NCBI RefSeq assembly: GCF_003333305.1
Contig: NZ_QOLD01000095.1
Coordinates: forward strand, 1 to 64,000
Origin: Candidatus Colwellia aromaticivorans
GTDB taxonomy: Bacteria; Pseudomonadota; Gammaproteobacteria; Enterobacterales; Alteromonadaceae
Direction: 5' to 3'
Length of the DNA stretch: 64,000 bases
Below the pieces are notes generated by a model, which was given only the letters and a program-made list of their open reading frames with translations, searched no databases and had not been told where the DNA came from. Of this stretch, positions 61,043-64,000 are shown piece by piece. How positions within the stretch are numbered: position 1 is the first letter of the stretch; every line of letters begins with the position of its first letter. Position numbers and translations under genes: made by a program.

Positions 61043-61072
61043 TTAATAACGCATATGCTCTAACACTGTCAA
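61043..61072 (-). promoter_or_regulatory. Likely leu operon promoter
   Basis: On the minus strand a perfect -35 box TTGACA (61072-61067) is followed after 18 bases by TATTAA (61048-61043), a four-of-six -10 box. Transcription would start near 61036, about 36 bases before the leader peptide. With leuL and the attenuator, this accounts for the 339-bp gap 60782-61120. Confidence 0.65.
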
Positions 61073-61120
61073 ATGAAATATTATTAAGTGCTAGATAAAT
61101 TAGTTATATGTCGCTTAATA

Positions 61121-62632
61121 CTAGAGATTATACTCAACCATAAAAGAGGCATTGAAATCTGTTTCATCACTAATATCATTATCAAAAGTTGACTGGCTTA
61201 TCTCTGCGGCTAAGGTAAAACGCCAGTTTTTATAATCATGCAGAACACTACTTGATACCATCCAAACTTGTTCGGCAATACTGGTCACGGTATTGCCAAT
61301 GATTGGGTTGTCAGGGGCTTTGTCTTGATTATCATAATTTAAATCTAAATAACGTATTTTGGTAGTGAGCCGCGTATTTGTATCGAGCTGAGAAAAAGCG
61401 CCTAACACATAGGTTTTCGCATCGTTCTCATAAGTGCTACCAATAGTACGGCCATTATAACGCATACCTGTTTGATAACTTGAGTGCTCATAATAACAAT
61501 CACCAATATTATCTCTCTCTCCACAATCAGCCAAACTATCAGCTAATTCGATAAATATGGTGCTTGGCTTGCCAAAAATAGCTAAATGAGCGTCAAAGCC
61601 AACTTGGGGTTGTGCTTTGGTAACATATTTTAGCGTGCCTTCAGCACCGTCTTCGGCAAATTTTTGTCCGTAAACGCTCATCGGAATATTAAACAAATTA
61701 AAACTATAACGTAAATCATAGCCTGCTTGTTGATTCGCAGGGTTTGGCGTGTTTTCATTACAAACTACATCATCAATACCACAGTTAGTTTTACCAAGCA
61801 GTACATCGCCAAAAGTTGATAAACTTTGAGAACGACCATCGCCACCCCATTGCGCTAAGCGAGTAATGCCTAATTCTAAATTTTTAAACGGCTTTAAATT
61901 TAATCTAAACCCCCACAATAAGGTGTTTTTAACTACACGTTCATCATCCATTTTTCCCATAAAACTGGTTACAGTCCATGGAATATCAAATTCAGTAAAA
62001 GGCACAATAAATGGTTCGGCTGATTTACGTGAAATCGCGAGTGCCGTAATTGGGCGAGCATTATTGGTTAAGCTTAAACTCGTATCCCAAGTTGGACCAT
62101 ACCAGCGATTTTGTCGCCCCAAAGAAATTACCCAATTACCAACAAATGCGGCAATATAGCTTTCATCTAAACGGGTCTTTTCGCCATCAATAGGATCATG
62201 GGTATAGCTTGGAGCAAACTTAGCAGCAAAATTTTCGAACAGTATACTTGAGTGTACACTGGCACTATTTTTATCGCTGACTTGATCGCCAAAACTGGTA
62301 AAACGCTTATTTTCAACACCTACTTGCGCTTTTAAACGTGTTTGGTTGCGATTGGCTAGCTTAAATTGATGATTAATATAATGATAAGCGCTTTGCTGAT
62401 TTGAACTTAAATTATCGAGGGCGATACTTTTAATATCGCGAATAATATCGTTCCACATTAACGGGTAAGTAGTTACTGGAGTAATGATATGACCAGTGTC
62501 AGCAAGTAGTTGAATATTAGCTTTTAAGTAAATGTCTGAAGTGTCTATCCAAGGTTCAGCTAAAGAGTGCGTGCTTAAGGTTATACCTGCCGCTAAAATT
62601 AGCGCAGTAAAGAGTGAGTTAGAAGATAGCAT
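61121..62632 (-). CDS. Wzi-family capsule assembly / outer-membrane barrel protein
   Basis: A protein of about 503 residues with a signal peptide (MLSSNSLFTALILAAGITLS, then THSLAEPW) and an outer-membrane beta-barrel of the Wzi/Caps_assemb_Wzi type, with NWVISLGRQNRWYGPTWDTS as the clearest family stretch. Wzi anchors capsular polysaccharide to the cell surface. I start at ATG 62632, since the upstream ATG at 62728 would bury the signal peptide behind 32 unrelated residues; neither start has a good ribosome-binding site. It lies at the edge of a probable surface-glycan locus. Confidence 0.85.
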   Translation of the reverse strand: MLSSNSLFTALILAAGITLSTHSLAEPWIDTSDIYLKANIQLLADTGHIITPVTTYPLMWNDIIRDIKSIALDNLSSNQQSAYHYINHQFKLANRNQTRLKAQVGVENKRFTSFGDQVSDKNSASVHSSILFENFAAKFAPSYTHDPIDGEKTRLDESYIAAFVGNWVISLGRQNRWYGPTWDTSLSLTNNARPITALAISRKSAEPFIVPFTEFDIPWTVTSFMGKMDDERVVKNTLLWGFRLNLKPFKNLELGITRLAQWGGDGRSQSLSTFGDVLLGKTNCGIDDVVCNENTPNPANQQAGYDLRYSFNLFNIPMSVYGQKFAEDGAEGTLKYVTKAQPQVGFDAHLAIFGKPSTIFIELADSLADCGERDNIGDCYYEHSSYQTGMRYNGRTIGSTYENDAKTYVLGAFSQLDTNTRLTTKIRYLDLNYDNQDKAPDNPIIGNTVTSIAEQVWMVSSSVLHDYKNWRFTLAAEISQSTFDNDISDETDFNASFMVEYNL

Positions 62633-62797
62633 GCTAGGAAATACCCATTTAATAATTTTACAATTCCATTTGATTTCATCATGGAAATATACATTAACGC
62701 AGAAAAACTGGATTATACGTGTTTTCATCGCTGTTATATAGAGGTAAAATGGTGATAATTAACAGGTCTTTATTTCATTAGATAAGTTGAATGTTTC

Positions 62798-63841
62798 ATG
62801 TCTGCAAAACGCTATTTGTTTTATATTTCTCAAAATTACTCTTATGCTATTTTACGACCTTTGCAAAATATTATTTTAGCGAGAGGCGATCAAGTTGCTT
62901 GGTTTTTAGAGGGCAAAGAAGTTAATGCGAGTTATTTATTAGCAAATGAAATACAGCTTAAGTCGGTAAACGCAGTACAGCAATATAAAGCCGATGTGGT
63001 CTTTATTCCGGGAAATGTGGTACCTAGTTTTATTTCTGGCATTAAAGTAGGTGTATTTCATGGATTTAATTCTGGAAAATTAAATAGACGCGGTTTTGAA
63101 GATCACTTTAATATTCGTGGATGTTTTGATTTATATTGCACTCAAGGCCCTAACACTACCTTACCTTTTATTGAGCTTGCAAAACAACATCAACACTTTT
63201 CAGTGAAGCAAACGGGTTGGCCAGCTTTAGATCCTTTATTTGATTTAACCAATGTTAGTAAAGGGGCGAAACCAATCATTTTAATGTGTTCTACTTTTTC
63301 TAGAGCATTGACTTGCGCACCTCACTTGTTTGAAACCGTCAAACGTTTAAGTGAAAGTGGTAAATGGCAATGGCTGATCCAGTTTCATCCTAAAATGCCA
63401 AAAGAGATTATTGAGCAATATAAAAGCCTCGAAAGTGGAAGCTTATCCTTTATTGAAACTGATAATGTTATTCCTTTATTACAACAAGCAGACGTAATGG
63501 TTTGTGATACCTCATCTGTATTAATGATGTTTTTAATGTTGAATAAACCCGTGGTAACTTTTAATAATATTTCACCACAAGATTATATGGTTGATATTAA
63601 TGATGAAGATAAATTAGAAGAAAGCATTGAATATGCGCTTTCTTATCCTGCTGAATTAAAAGCTAAAGTTGAGTGCTTTATTAAGGACACTCATCCTTAT
63701 GTTGATGGCGAATCCTCACAACGAGTGTTAGCAGCTGCTGATGAGTTGTTAGCAGGGCAAAATGTGGCGGTAAAAAATAAGCCGCTAAATTTATTAAGGC
63801 GTTTTAAAATGCGTAAAAAGTTAAAATATTGGCAATTGTAA
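62798..63841 (+). CDS. CDP-glycerol glycerophosphotransferase-like protein (TagF/TagB type)
   Basis: A 347-residue GT-B-type transferase. The family traits are VGVFHGFNSGKLNRRGFEDH, VKQTGWPALDPLF, WQWLIQFHPKMPKEIIEQY, and the C-terminal nucleotide site ADVMVCDTSSVLMMFLMLNK followed by PVVTFNN. In Gram-positives such enzymes polymerise or prime teichoic acids; in Gram-negatives related genes occur in capsule and O-antigen loci. The substrate here cannot be told from sequence. It is divergent from the Wzi gene and convergent with a glycosyltransferase. Confidence 0.82.
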   Translation: MSAKRYLFYISQNYSYAILRPLQNIILARGDQVAWFLEGKEVNASYLLANEIQLKSVNAVQQYKADVVFIPGNVVPSFISGIKVGVFHGFNSGKLNRRGFEDHFNIRGCFDLYCTQGPNTTLPFIELAKQHQHFSVKQTGWPALDPLFDLTNVSKGAKPIILMCSTFSRALTCAPHLFETVKRLSESGKWQWLIQFHPKMPKEIIEQYKSLESGSLSFIETDNVIPLLQQADVMVCDTSSVLMMFLMLNKPVVTFNNISPQDYMVDINDEDKLEESIEYALSYPAELKAKVECFIKDTHPYVDGESSQRVLAAADELLAGQNVAVKNKPLNLLRRFKMRKKLKYWQL

Positions 63842-63849
63842 ACCTAGGA

Positions 63850-64000
63850 TTATTTTTTAATCAGACTTAAAAAATATTCTTCCATATTAATAACTGTTTT
63901 AGTATGAGACATCTTGTTCGTAATTACGTTTGTGGCGTTATTAGTAAGTTTTTTTAATGTTGCTTTATCGTTATAAAGTAATCTTATTTTTTCGGCAATA
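63850..64000 (-). CDS. Probable glycosyltransferase, C-terminal end (partial)
   Basis: The minus strand from the window edge reads open to a TAA at 63852-63850: IAEKIRLLYNDKATLKKLTN, then NATNVITNKMSHTKTVINME, then EYFLSLIKK. A helix ending in nA...v...ms..ktv..mE.y is typical of the C-terminus of GT4/GT1-family glycosyltransferases. The rest lies outside. This agrees with a polysaccharide locus. Confidence 0.6.
   Translation of the reverse strand, partial: IAEKIRLLYNDKATLKKLTNNATNVITNKMSHTKTVINMEEYFLSLIKK

Overview
The window is a low-GC gammaproteobacterial chromosome segment, most like Colwellia or a close marine relative in the Alteromonadales. The evidence is the gene order (mshACDOPQ-mreBCD-maf-rng-yhdP-nit-tldD; npr-rapZ-ptsN-hpf-rpoN-lptBAC-kdsCD divergent from mlaFEDCB-ibaG-murA), the protein family signatures and the many small palindromic repeats. 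It is almost entirely core chromosome. I see no prophage, CRISPR array, IS transposase or tRNA. The species name is inference.

Layout. 1-0.56 kb: 3' end of 23S rRNA, 5S rRNA and a terminator, followed by a repeat tract. 1.0-5.2 kb: yciH, then etfBA divergent from the ETF:ubiquinone oxidoreductase gene, with two PsrA-type palindromes in front of the latter. 5.4-10.6 kb: a DUF342 (FapA-like) gene, cinA, two unrecognised small genes and a dapA whose protein looks plant-like. 10.6-18.2 kb: a PglL/Wzy-type ligase divergent from an MSHA-pilus block (mshA, C, D, O, P, Q). 18.3-31.6 kb: mreBCD, maf, rng, yhdP, a nitrilase-family gene, tldD, darP and pmbA. 31.7-41.5 kb, minus strand: mgtE, npr, rapZ, ptsN, hpf, rpoN, lptB, lptA, lptC, kdsC, kdsD, yrbG. 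42.2-47.6 kb: mlaFEDCB, ibaG, murA. 48-55.6 kb: putA, a small gene with an in-frame TGA, cca, and a fused GspA/GspB-like ATPase. 55.8-61 kb: leuABCD with a readable leader-peptide attenuator. 61-64 kb: a Wzi-family outer-membrane protein, a TagF/TagB-like transferase and the 3' end of a glycosyltransferase, which look like the edge of a surface-polysaccharide locus.

Working together: the npr/rapZ/ptsN/rpoN group is the nitrogen-PTS and sigma-54 module. The lpt/kds genes make and export lipopolysaccharide, and the divergent mla genes keep the outer-membrane lipid asymmetry. mreBCD-yhdP-murA serve envelope growth. The etf genes pass fatty-acid oxidation electrons to ubiquinone. The ligase beside the pilin block may glycosylate the pilin.

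The most unusual content is between the genes. At least five families of small non-coding repeats fill the gaps: CCTTCGAC-type elements, two of them with internal tandem expansion; an exactly 159-bp element present twice; 193- and 312-bp elements that share a core and have solo palindromic relatives; a 317-bp element; and GTCAT...ATCC inverted pairs in the leu operon. Several sit inside operons, notably at every junction of mlaC-mlaB-ibaG-murA.
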